Of a DNA stretch of 64,000 bases, positions 43,778-51,732 are shown one piece after another. Where the stretch lies: NCBI RefSeq assembly GCF_014692525.1, contig NZ_JACNYL010000003.1, forward strand, positions 310,001 to 374,000, written 5' to 3'. The stretch comes from Sphingobacterium chuzhouense. GTDB taxonomy: Bacteria > Bacteroidota > Bacteroidia > Sphingobacteriales > Sphingobacteriaceae. The first letter of the stretch is position 1; every line of letters begins with the position of its first letter. The position numbers and the translations under genes were made by a program. The notes under the pieces are model-generated. The model did no database searches and was not told where the DNA came from. It saw only the letters and a list, made by a program, of their open reading frames with translations.

Positions 43778-44968
43778 TTAATTGTCTTTCACCTGCGGAA
43801 TTGCACGGCAATGCGTCTTATTAAATACTCTGTTGCGCATCTTGACTTTATCCTTGAAATGACGCGCAATATTCTGGGTGATCTCTTCAAAATTGTCCCT
43901 TCCATCCTCTTTCTGATGATAAAAGATCTTGATGCCGGCACAATTATCGTGTTCGAATATCATATTGAGCAACGTACGATCCGACAGTCCACACGAATGC
44001 CCCCATATGTAAATGACATATGGTTCTGCAGAGACAAAGTTTACCAAACGAGAATATTGATTGGTAAGGAAATAAGCAAAGGACTTAATATGTTTTAAGT
44101 ATGCATTGATATTGGTTTTCTCCATCTTCAGATAGTCTTCATCTAGCTCATCGCCATAGCCGAAGATCAAGGGATTTTCGGGATTATTCAGTGTGCCGTG
44201 TATGGGGATATAACCTGTATCGCTACCAGATGTGAGCTGTCTAACCAATGAGGTATAATTGAAGTCAAGAAACTTGACAGCGTTAGAATTGATAAAACCG
44301 GGCGGTTTTTTACTTACCTCCTCATTTGCTAAGTGATGTTTTTCCAATATAGCATGGGTATTTATATCTTCATGCACAAATTCTTGAAAGGCAGAATTGA
44401 CCTCCGCTGCTTCGGATACAGCTATAAGATATTCCGAGAGCTGCTCTTTAAGCTCATCCAGTTCTTGGTTTAATTTATCTAACAACTCCGTACGTTCTTT
44501 AACAGAAAGCTCACCATTAATCCCCCCGAGATGAGGTTTTCGCTTAACAAGAATTTCCTGTAGCCGCTGATAAAAATGGTTTTCGATGTCGACCCACTGG
44601 TATTCCCTTTTATCAGCTAGAATCCCTTCAAGCAATGACGATTTCACAGTGCCCCTAATATTGAAATATTTATTACGAAGCTCGATTGTTTGATACTGAT
44701 CGTTCAAATTGTATTTCCCTTCCAATAACTCATCTACCAAATCTTCGATACTCGAGAAGGATGGAGCACTGTATATAACTGTACCCGTGGATGCGCAGAT
44801 CTCAAATATCTGATTGGATACATGTATAGGCCGTTTTGAAATATTTGCATCTTCAAAAGTGGCTTCTCTGAAACATTTGATGACAAACCATTTTATAAAG
44901 GAATTGTAATCAGTCTTGAGACCATGCGCCAGATCAAAGCCATTGCCGATGATTATCAATTTATTCAT
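43778..44968 (-). CDS. abiH: AbiH-family abortive infection protein
   Basis: 396 residues. The N-terminal signature MNKLIIIGNGFDLAHGLKTD, the central VKFLDFNYTSLVRQL and IPIHGTLNNPENPLIFGYGD, and WGHSCGLSDRTLL match the AbiH family. Lactococcal AbiH aborts phage infection; most Bacteroidota homologues are untested. A single gene with no antitoxin partner in view. Surrounded by other defence-like genes and a nuclease fragment. Confidence 0.85.
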   Translation of the reverse strand: MNKLIIIGNGFDLAHGLKTDYNSFIKWFVIKCFREATFEDANISKRPIHVSNQIFEICASTGTVIYSAPSFSSIEDLVDELLEGKYNLNDQYQTIELRNKYFNIRGTVKSSLLEGILADKREYQWVDIENHFYQRLQEILVKRKPHLGGINGELSVKERTELLDKLNQELDELKEQLSEYLIAVSEAAEVNSAFQEFVHEDINTHAILEKHHLANEEVSKKPPGFINSNAVKFLDFNYTSLVRQLTSGSDTGYIPIHGTLNNPENPLIFGYGDELDEDYLKMEKTNINAYLKHIKSFAYFLTNQYSRLVNFVSAEPYVIYIWGHSCGLSDRTLLNMIFEHDNCAGIKIFYHQKEDGRDNFEEITQNIARHFKDKVKMRNRVFNKTHCRAIPQVKDN

Positions 44969-45153
44969 ATGCTCAAATATTTTTTTGTTTAGACGTCTTG
45001 TTCTAGTTCGGTTGTCCTATACCACTGATTAGTTCAAGATTAAATTTACGAATTTCAAATATATCGCAATATAGGAAGTTTACATGCAATCGTATTTAAT
45101 TACGAATACAGCGTATCCGCAATCGGAAACACATTACTACGCTCTGTTTTCTA

Positions 45154-45591
45154 TTACGGCGTTAAATAGGTAAAAATGGCATCTATACCAACAAGTAACG
45201 AAATAAATAAAAAGATGACAATCAATGTGCAGCCTATCTCGCTAAACCGATCTTTCCAAGTCTCCTTAGTTGTAGTTGGCACCAAATCCTTACTTAACTG
45301 AGGAGATTCAACATGAAACAACCGGATTTCTGAATCTTTATCAATCCACGCACTCCCATCGGGAATCAAAGCTATCTTTTCAAATGCGTTGTCCTTTTCC
45401 TGATCTTCCAGATCTTTAGAGGCACATAATAATTGATAGGCAAATATCTTCAATCCTTCCTTATTAGCTTTAATAAAATATTTATCCTCTCTGGATTCAC
45501 TGGAATCATAGAAGATGCCGAAACGACCGATATTGATAGCACTGTCCAACGCTAAGGTTTCTTTCAGAGAATCTAGTGTTTCTTTATTCAT
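45154..45591 (-). CDS. Hypothetical protein with C-terminal membrane anchor
   Basis: 145 residues: soluble N-terminal ~110 residues (NIGRFGIFYDSSESREDKYF, AFEKIALIPDGSAWIDKDS) and one C-terminal transmembrane helix (CTLIVIFLFISLLVGIDAIF). Tail-anchored topology. No family recognised; no obvious partner. Confidence 0.5.
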   Translation of the reverse strand: MNKETLDSLKETLALDSAINIGRFGIFYDSSESREDKYFIKANKEGLKIFAYQLLCASKDLEDQEKDNAFEKIALIPDGSAWIDKDSEIRLFHVESPQLSKDLVPTTTKETWKDRFSEIGCTLIVIFLFISLLVGIDAIFTYLTP

Positions 45592-45664
45592 AGTTGGTTA
45601 TTTTCTTGGCAAGAATAGAGCGAAGATAATCAAATTAAATTTATAATATCTAATAGAAAGAAAA

Positions 45665-45688
45665 CTGCGACACAATGTCGCAGTTTTT
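45665..45688. terminator. Terminator downstream of the methyltransferase unit
   Basis: CTGCGACA (45665-45672) pairs with TGTCGCAG (45676-45683) around a 3-nt loop, with A4 on the left and T5 on the right. It ends the minus-strand methyltransferase plus 19-codon ORF unit. Confidence 0.88.
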
Positions 45689-45706
45689 GGTGTCGTATGT
45701 ACAAGG

Positions 45707-45766
45707 TTAATTTAGTTGACCGTCGTTTTCCACTAATGCGCTGTAATATCTTTCTTTATTTTCCAT
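45707..45766 (-). CDS. 19-codon ORF coupled to the methyltransferase
   Basis: ATG 45766 lies two bases after the TAA of the upstream methyltransferase gene (TAA-ct-ATG). The ORF ends at TAA 45707, 19 bp before the terminator stem. Peptide MENKERYYSALVENDGQLN has no signal. The spacing implies coupled translation; it may encode a small peptide, possibly a substrate, or be chance. Confidence 0.35.
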   Translation of the reverse strand: MENKERYYSALVENDGQLN

Positions 45767-45768
45767 AG

Positions 45769-46596
45769 TTACATATTTTTTTGAACCGCGATCATCATGT
45801 GTGGGCTAAAAGATAGAAGGCTACTGTCATTTTCCGTAAGTCGAATAAGCCCTAATAATGTGTTTCTCTTATGGTGATCTGATATATTGCCAAAAAAATC
45901 CTTGTCCAACCAGACCATACCTTCAACCGCATAAGTATCAAGATGAGTTAATCCCTGATGTATAAATTCATCTTTTAACTGTTCAGGTCGGTGGTAAAAT
46001 GCTTCGGCTAAAAGCCAAGGAAAATCATTAGGGGGATTATGCTTGCCGGTTGTTAATTCTTCTTTACACATTTCAAAAAATGATCTTTTGTGAATGAGGC
46101 CGCTTAGAAGACCGACCAACGTCGATGCCGTATAATTAATGGCAAACCCCAATATAATGCCTCCACTTTTCAAAACTCGTTTAGCTTCACAGATGGTTAA
46201 ATCTCGGTCTTCCCTGTTTTGAAGATGATAAAGTGGTCCGTGCAGTATAACGACGTCTGCATAGTTATTGGGAAACGGCAATTTCCGAGATTCTCCTAGA
46301 TGCACAGAAAATCTGTGCTTCAATTTATTGGCTCTGCTTTGGGCTATTTTAATATGTTTTGAAACCGGCTCCACCAAATGAACCTGATGTCCTTTTTTAG
46401 CGAGCCATTCCGAATATTTACCCGTACCACCACCAATATCAATTATTTTGGAAGGTGAAACAGAGATATATTTCTCTATAAGGGATTTAATTCTTTCGAA
46501 TTCAAATACCCCCATTCCTTTTTCGAGTCGGGTTTCTTCGGATGCTTTGTTATAGAATGCCTCTATATTTCTGCTTATTAGCTGTTTCTTATTCAT
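45769..46596 (-). CDS. Class I SAM-dependent methyltransferase
   Basis: 275 residues. Motif I IIDIGGGTGKYSEWLA (residues ~48-63), acidic loop HLVEP binding the ribose, motif II-like ADVVILHGPLYHL, and motif III VLKSGGIILGFAIN. Substrate unknown; the family includes ubiquinone/menaquinone and small-molecule methyltransferases. Followed by a 19-codon ORF and a terminator. Solo gene otherwise. Confidence 0.87.
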   Translation of the reverse strand: MNKKQLISRNIEAFYNKASEETRLEKGMGVFEFERIKSLIEKYISVSPSKIIDIGGGTGKYSEWLAKKGHQVHLVEPVSKHIKIAQSRANKLKHRFSVHLGESRKLPFPNNYADVVILHGPLYHLQNREDRDLTICEAKRVLKSGGIILGFAINYTASTLVGLLSGLIHKRSFFEMCKEELTTGKHNPPNDFPWLLAEAFYHRPEQLKDEFIHQGLTHLDTYAVEGMVWLDKDFFGNISDHHKRNTLLGLIRLTENDSSLLSFSPHMMIAVQKNM

Positions 46597-47000
46597 TACA
46601 TTCCTTGTGTTTCTCCCTCAACCTGTTGTAAATCGGATACATACAGTCAGATGAGGCAATAGATCCTATGATCAATTGTGTGTTGAAGATTTGTGAAATT
46701 AAGGGATATGATTATCTGTGCGTTAAAACCAACAGGTTTCCACGCAGCAACTACTCGTTTCCGAGTCCGTCTTTCTAGCGAAGACGCAGATAATATGTTA
46801 GATATAGCTTAACAGACTGTAAAAATAGAAATTCCGGATTGATTTTTATATCTTTCTCATTACCGCACGAAAAAAACATATTTTGGTGGAAAACAATAAA
46901 GCTGGAAGTTGAGCCTAGAAAAATTTAATTTGCTTATTTACTACGGTATGTAGAATTTTGTGATAGCGCAAAAAAACCGTATAACTGAAACTCATAAGAA
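46597..47000. other. Non-coding interval, nothing recognised
   Basis: 404 bp between divergent methyltransferase and OsmC genes. I see no protein-like frame on either strand, no RNA gene and no long repeat; it presumably holds both promoters. Confidence 0.4.
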
Positions 47001-47471
47001 ATGCAGAAACAACACCATTACAAGGCGACAGTCTTATGGACTGGCAACCTAGGCACCGGAACTGAAAATTATAGAAGTTACGAAAGAAGCTACGAGATCA
47101 TCATCGAGAACAAACCTAATATTTTGGGGTCATCGGATCCTGCCTTTCGTGGCGAAAAAAATAAACATAATCCGGAAGATTTTCTGATCACTTCCTTATC
47201 TTCCTGTCATATGCTATGGTATTTACATTTTTGTTCAGATGCAGGAGTTGGTGTGATAGATTATGTGGACAATGCTACGGGAATAATGGTTGAATCGTCT
47301 AATGGTTCGGGACAATTTGCTGAAGTGATACTTTATCCAACCGTAACGGTAAAGGAACCAACCATGGTACATAAAGCTATTGAACTGCATAGAAAGGCGA
47401 ACGAGTACTGTTTTATAGCAAATTCAGTGAATTTCCCGGTCAAACATAATCCTACGATAATCGTAAAATAA
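47001..47471 (+). CDS. OsmC-family peroxiredoxin-like protein
   Basis: 156 residues, usual length for the family. Catalytic cysteine context TSLSSCHMLWYLHFC and the second conserved cysteine in KANEYCFIANSV are both present, along with the N-terminal GTENYRSYERSYEI strand. OsmC/Ohr proteins reduce organic hydroperoxides. No OhrR-type regulator is adjacent. Confidence 0.88.
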   Translation: MQKQHHYKATVLWTGNLGTGTENYRSYERSYEIIIENKPNILGSSDPAFRGEKNKHNPEDFLITSLSSCHMLWYLHFCSDAGVGVIDYVDNATGIMVESSNGSGQFAEVILYPTVTVKEPTMVHKAIELHRKANEYCFIANSVNFPVKHNPTIIVK

Positions 47472-47671
47472 GATGGCGTCTGTTTCTGCTTGCTGGGTTC
47501 CAGCTGGTGCAATTGGTATCTCATCGTCTATTTACTATTTCTAGAAAGGATGACAGACTATCGCTACAGGGTAAGTCTTTGAGAAAGAAAAAAAATCATT
47601 AAGTTTGAAAATTAAGACAATCCAGTTGTAAAATAGCTTGGTTTATTGGTCGCTAACTCTGGTGTACTTTT

Positions 47672-48100
47672 GTGGGAATATTCAAAAAGAACTTGACAGA
47701 CGTTTTAAGCAATACGCCGACAGAAGTCAAAATTGAAAAAGTAATCAACCAACAGATGTGCGACATTATGAAAAACGAAACTCTAAAGGAAATATTCCAA
47801 AATTACCCAAATCAAATTCTATTTGATGACATTGTTGATTTTGAAAATTTTGATGAACGTTTATCTATAGTTGACTGTATTGTAGTAAATATAATTGGTG
47901 TCGAAGAAAATTTGATTGAATTTATTCCAGACAATAATCCACCTTTAGATGATGAAATTCTTTGTTGGATTTGGGCATTTAGACCTGACTTAACAAAAGA
48001 GATACTCGAAACAACTAAGAAGGAAGATCTAAAATTTGCTCTGAATTCATATCTAAACAACTCCATGGACAAATTTTGGGATTATGTCAGTAAATCATGA
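47672..48100 (+). CDS. Hypothetical acidic protein
   Basis: 142 residues from GTG 47672. Strongly acidic (DDIVDFENFDERLSIVDCIV, NNPPLDDEILCWIWAFRPD), soluble. Reminiscent of immunity proteins in size and charge, with no recognised family. AT-rich; a small lipoprotein gene follows after 41 bp. Confidence 0.5.
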   Translation: MGIFKKNLTDVLSNTPTEVKIEKVINQQMCDIMKNETLKEIFQNYPNQILFDDIVDFENFDERLSIVDCIVVNIIGVEENLIEFIPDNNPPLDDEILCWIWAFRPDLTKEILETTKKEDLKFALNSYLNNSMDKFWDYVSKS

Positions 48101-48141
48101 GTGCTAGTAACGGGATAGTTATACCAAATGACTTCTAAACA

Positions 48142-48348
48142 ATGAAAATTCATAAATTAATACTGTCATTAATGTTGTTGACAATGGCATCATGCGCTAC
48201 AAACAAATTTACGTTTCAAAAACAAATGTTTAACAGATTGAGCGAACTTGACATCAAGACCGTAATTGAAGAAAAAGAAAGGAACTCTAAAGATATTAAA
48301 CCCATTCATCTGATAGAAATAGGAGAAGGAATTTATCCAATGATCTAA
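48142..48348 (+). CDS. Short lipoprotein
   Basis: 68 residues with lipobox MASC (Cys18) and a short mature part (KQMFNRLSELDIKTVIEEKE). Too short for a usual domain, so it may be the 5' end of a truncated gene. Convergent with hicB. Confidence 0.4.
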   Translation: MKIHKLILSLMLLTMASCATNKFTFQKQMFNRLSELDIKTVIEEKERNSKDIKPIHLIEIGEGIYPMI

Positions 48349-48364
48349 CTATTAAATCAGAGAT

Positions 48365-48766
48365 CTACACCAATTCGACCGCCCGCAACTCAGCCGCCAG
48401 CTTGCGAAGCCCATCCTCTATTTTCTTAAGTTGAGGTTGACGCGGTTTTTTTAGCCCTGATGAGTAATGTTGCAGTTGACGTTGGTTGATCCCTGTAATT
48501 TTCTCAAGCGCTGAGTTGGTAAATATGCCTTTGTAATAGTTCAGTAAACTCTCTACATCAAAATGGTATACGATCTCATAATCGTCTTTCAATATAGTGG
48601 GAATATTCTCAGCAGTAAATTCATCTTTGATAATCTGTATAGCATCTAAGATAGATTGTTTAGCTTCTTCAACAGTATCTCCACCTCCGTAAATCCCCTC
48701 AACATTCTCTGCATAGGCACTGAACATATCCGCACTACGTTCAATAACAATTCTCAAAGTTTTCAT
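48365..48766 (-). CDS. hicB: HicB-family antitoxin
   Basis: 133 residues. N-terminal degenerate RNase-H-like HicB fold (FSAYAENVEGIYGGGDTVEEAKQSI) and C-terminal HTH (ALEKITGINQRQLQHYSSGL). HicB neutralises HicA and represses the operon. The gene is intact, 37 bp after the hicA relic. Confidence 0.85.
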   Translation of the reverse strand: MKTLRIVIERSADMFSAYAENVEGIYGGGDTVEEAKQSILDAIQIIKDEFTAENIPTILKDDYEIVYHFDVESLLNYYKGIFTNSALEKITGINQRQLQHYSSGLKKPRQPQLKKIEDGLRKLAAELRAVELV

Positions 48767-48803
48767 AATGTCGCTCCTTTCTTTATCATGAGGAATCCGG
48801 AGC

Positions 48804-48983
48804 TTATTTTAGCCCCAGATCCTTCATGATTTTTTTGTGAAGGCCCTCTCCCATTTCCTTACTACCATGATAGGGAACGGGATAAGTCCTCCCATCCTTC
48901 TCATAAATCTAGTGAGATCCACTGGTGCGGATATGGTTCCAGCCATTCTTTCGCAAAAACCTGTGGAATTCACTTGATTTCAT
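48804..48983 (-). pseudogene. hicA: HicA-family toxin with in-frame stop
   Basis: ATG 48983 to TAA 48804 encodes a 59-codon HicA: MKSSEFHRFLRKNGWNHIR, TSGSH, then TAG (48909-48911) where the family has Tyr or a similar residue, then IYEKDGRTYPVPYHGSKEM. The catalytic His of the GSH motif is retained, but translation would stop right after it. The normal hicA-hicB order is kept. Confidence 0.85.
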
Positions 48984-49137
48984 ACCGAAATTAAATTTAA
49001 ATGTGTCTGGATAATTTACGCCTTAAACCACCAAGCACATCTCGAACTCCACAATACAAAGGTAGTACATCTACTACTATTTATCAAAATTATTTTTGCG
49101 CTATATTTAGTTAGTTATATAACGCATCTCTTTAAAA

Positions 49138-49890
49138 ATGAAAAAAGGAACAAAAATCACACATAAATCTTATCCATTCAACTCTGACGGAGATCACGAT
49201 ATTAAATGGGACAAGACAGAGACGGTCAATGAGGAAGAATTCAACACAATCTTTGATGGTCCAGAAAATTTCTTTATGCACATCCATGAGGGGAATATCT
49301 ATGGTGTCAATAAATTAATATTTAGGGGGAAGCGTTTTACTCTTCTGGAACCTAATCCAGTTACGTTTTATTTTTCGGCGGCTCATGATATGGCAAGGCA
49401 GATCAATGATGCATACAACAAGTTAGAACATGCATTGGATAAAGTTCCGAACGCTTGGCCTGTCTCTGTTTCCTATAGTTATATATTTAAGGTGAGTAGT
49501 ATGTGTATTATATTCGCCTATAGTGCCTGCGATGCTTTCTTGAACCAGAGATTGCCAGAATATCGAACAATAAACATAGAAGGCAAAGAATTAACGAAAA
49601 AGGATATTGAACGGCTGGCATTGGAAAGAAAGCTCAAAGCCGTCAGCACTGATACACAGAAGGATTTTGCTACAAAACACCCGCGTAAGATGAAGAAATT
49701 ATTAGAATTGAGAGACTTGAGAAACCAACTAATACATCTAAAAGAAAAGCGTCGTGGTATAGCTACGTCTTATAATGATATCTATCAAATAATGCTTGAA
49801 CTCGACCTCACGAAAATCATGAATACAGTAAAATCCTTTATTAATTTCTATCATCCTAAGTTAATCGTAAACTACAATTATGGAAAATGA
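49138..49890 (+). CDS. Hypothetical protein with HEPN-like motif
   Basis: 250 residues. The N-terminal ~80 residues are beta-rich; the C-terminal half is helical and contains LLELRDLRNQLIHLKEK, which fits the HEPN RNase signature Rx4-6H in the usual helical context. HEPN proteins are frequent RNA-cleaving effectors of toxin and defence systems. No MNT partner is adjacent. The assignment rests on the motif alone. Confidence 0.5.
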   Translation: MKKGTKITHKSYPFNSDGDHDIKWDKTETVNEEEFNTIFDGPENFFMHIHEGNIYGVNKLIFRGKRFTLLEPNPVTFYFSAAHDMARQINDAYNKLEHALDKVPNAWPVSVSYSYIFKVSSMCIIFAYSACDAFLNQRLPEYRTINIEGKELTKKDIERLALERKLKAVSTDTQKDFATKHPRKMKKLLELRDLRNQLIHLKEKRRGIATSYNDIYQIMLELDLTKIMNTVKSFINFYHPKLIVNYNYGK

Positions 49891-49908
49891 CAAACGTCTA
49901 TGAGACAC

Positions 49909-50408
49909 TCACCTCCTCACCCTACTCCGAAAATACCGCTCCGTCTCCTTATCCATAAAATACACATAGCAAGCTTTCATGCCACGGCCGAGAAGGACAC
50001 GATAGGTATTCTTAACCAATTGCAAAAAATTCTCGCTTCCCTTCACCTGTCCATCGTGCGAATTTGCAGGGAATCCCTCCCATTCGCCGGTATCCGGGTT
50101 ATATTTAAGATCATTACCAAAAATGACGCCCGCGTAATCAAACTCAAAACCTTGTGCGGTTATACACACAGCCCATCTAGTCGATACCCGCCTCGTCATA
50201 CGCCCAGTGTTGTGATTTGGGAATACCACGGCGCATACCTTTGGTATTCTCGTCTGCATTCCAAGGCCGTATAATCGTCCACAACAACATCTTTGTGCAA
50301 TTCTCCATCGGCATCTGCTTCCTTGGTCCAAGGCCAGCAGAAACCTGCCATCACCCGGCCGGTATAACCTTCTGCAACTTTATCGCGGATGGCCAAGATG
50401 TCTCTCAC
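49909..50408 (-). pseudogene. DUF2075-type helicase, C-terminal fragment, frameshifted
   Basis: Two frames together read like the C-terminus of DUF2075 DNA/RNA helicases: VMAGFCWPWTKEADADG and DVVVDDYTALE in one, then WAVCITAQGFEFDYAGVIFG and LVKNTYRVLLGRGMKACYVY in the other. The switch lies between about 50170 and 50260. The N-terminal motor is missing. Directly abuts the downstream end of the polysaccharide locus. Confidence 0.7.
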
Positions 50409-50420
50409 AAGAGGAACAGA

Positions 50421-51704
50421 CTACTCAACAGTGAGCCTCTCCGTAAGCGATACTCCTGCAAGCAAGCGCTGGTGTCGTAACAATGCTTCCAGAAAATAAT
50501 AATCCGCATACACCAATGGCACATCAACCTCATTGTTGCCGGGTAAATTGCCGACACTGTGTTTCAGTATAAAATTATTGTTCTCTCTTGGCCTAGCAAT
50601 ATAAGGAGCAGTGCTGAGATTATGTAACATACGTTCCGCAGCGTTAAAGTATTTTTTTTGTTTCTCTTCTTCTTTAACAAAGGTAGAGAGTTCTAAAAGA
50701 GCGGAAGCTGTAATAGCTGCTGCCGAGGCGTCTCTAGGAGGTTCTATAAAACGTGATGAATCATATTCCCAGTCTAAATTAGTAATCTTATCAGATGCAT
50801 TGAAATCCCAATAAGGCACAAAATCATCTGGTAGATTTTTATTGTTTAAAAAGAAATCTGCTAACCCTGTAGCTGTTGTTAGAAATTTATCGTCTCCTGT
50901 GAATCTATACATCATCGTAAAACCATAGATTCCCCAAGCTTGCCCACGAGCCCAAGTAGAGCTATCAGCCAATCCCTGAGCGGTCTGACGATGCAGTACT
51001 TCTCCTGTTTGAGGATCATAGTCGATCACATGAAATGTACTAAAATCAGAACGAACGTGATTGGCCATCGTTCGTTCTGCATGACGAATTGCAATATCTC
51101 TAAAAACACTATCCCGGGTATGCTCAAAGGCAAAAAATAAAAGCTCGAGATTAATCATGTTATCGATGATTACCGGAAAATCCCAGCTATTCTTTCCGCC
51201 TATAGATTTACGCGGATTCCAAGACATGATACTGCCCACTGCAGGCGAGTATCGTTCGCATAATGAGCGCGCTGACTGGATTAGAACATCTCGATATTCT
51301 TCCTTCTGCGTTAACCGATATGCATTGCCATAACTACAATACATCATAAAACCGATATCATGATGACTCGTATTGTATTTGTTACTTTCTAATGATTCTG
51401 TCCACCGAACAGCTTCTTTTTTCCATTTATCATTTTTTGTGAATTCATAGACATACCACAGGTTACCTGGCCAGAATCCACCTGTCCAATTATGAATATC
51501 TACTTTACGTAGTGAACCGTCCAATTCAGATGTTCTTGGATACTGTGTAAGATCGGTAGCGACGTTCATCATATTTGTATAATGCTGCTCAGCTAACGAA
51601 AAATTAGTCGCAATGTAACTGTCGTTTTTCGTTTCAGTACAACTGGAAAAAATCATACATAAAGTCAAAAAAAAGAGTAACTGTATATCGTTATTAGTTC
51701 TCAT
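50421..51704 (-). CDS. GH88 unsaturated glucuronyl hydrolase
   Basis: 427 residues, lipobox FSSC. The (alpha/alpha)6 barrel family markers are HNWTGGFWPGNLWYVYEF, HHDIGFMMYCSYG with Asp116, VIIDNMINLELLFFA with Asp181, and STWARGQAWGIYGFTMMYRF. The two Asp match the catalytic pair of UGL enzymes, which hydrate and open the unsaturated uronate that lyases leave at non-reducing ends. Last gene of the locus, consistent with acting after the upstream lyases. Confidence 0.9.
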   Translation of the reverse strand: MRTNNDIQLLFFLTLCMIFSSCTETKNDSYIATNFSLAEQHYTNMMNVATDLTQYPRTSELDGSLRKVDIHNWTGGFWPGNLWYVYEFTKNDKWKKEAVRWTESLESNKYNTSHHDIGFMMYCSYGNAYRLTQKEEYRDVLIQSARSLCERYSPAVGSIMSWNPRKSIGGKNSWDFPVIIDNMINLELLFFAFEHTRDSVFRDIAIRHAERTMANHVRSDFSTFHVIDYDPQTGEVLHRQTAQGLADSSTWARGQAWGIYGFTMMYRFTGDDKFLTTATGLADFFLNNKNLPDDFVPYWDFNASDKITNLDWEYDSSRFIEPPRDASAAAITASALLELSTFVKEEEKQKKYFNAAERMLHNLSTAPYIARPRENNNFILKHSVGNLPGNNEVDVPLVYADYYFLEALLRHQRLLAGVSLTERLTVE

Positions 51705-51732
51705 TTGTCGTTTTTTTATAAATGGATAATAT

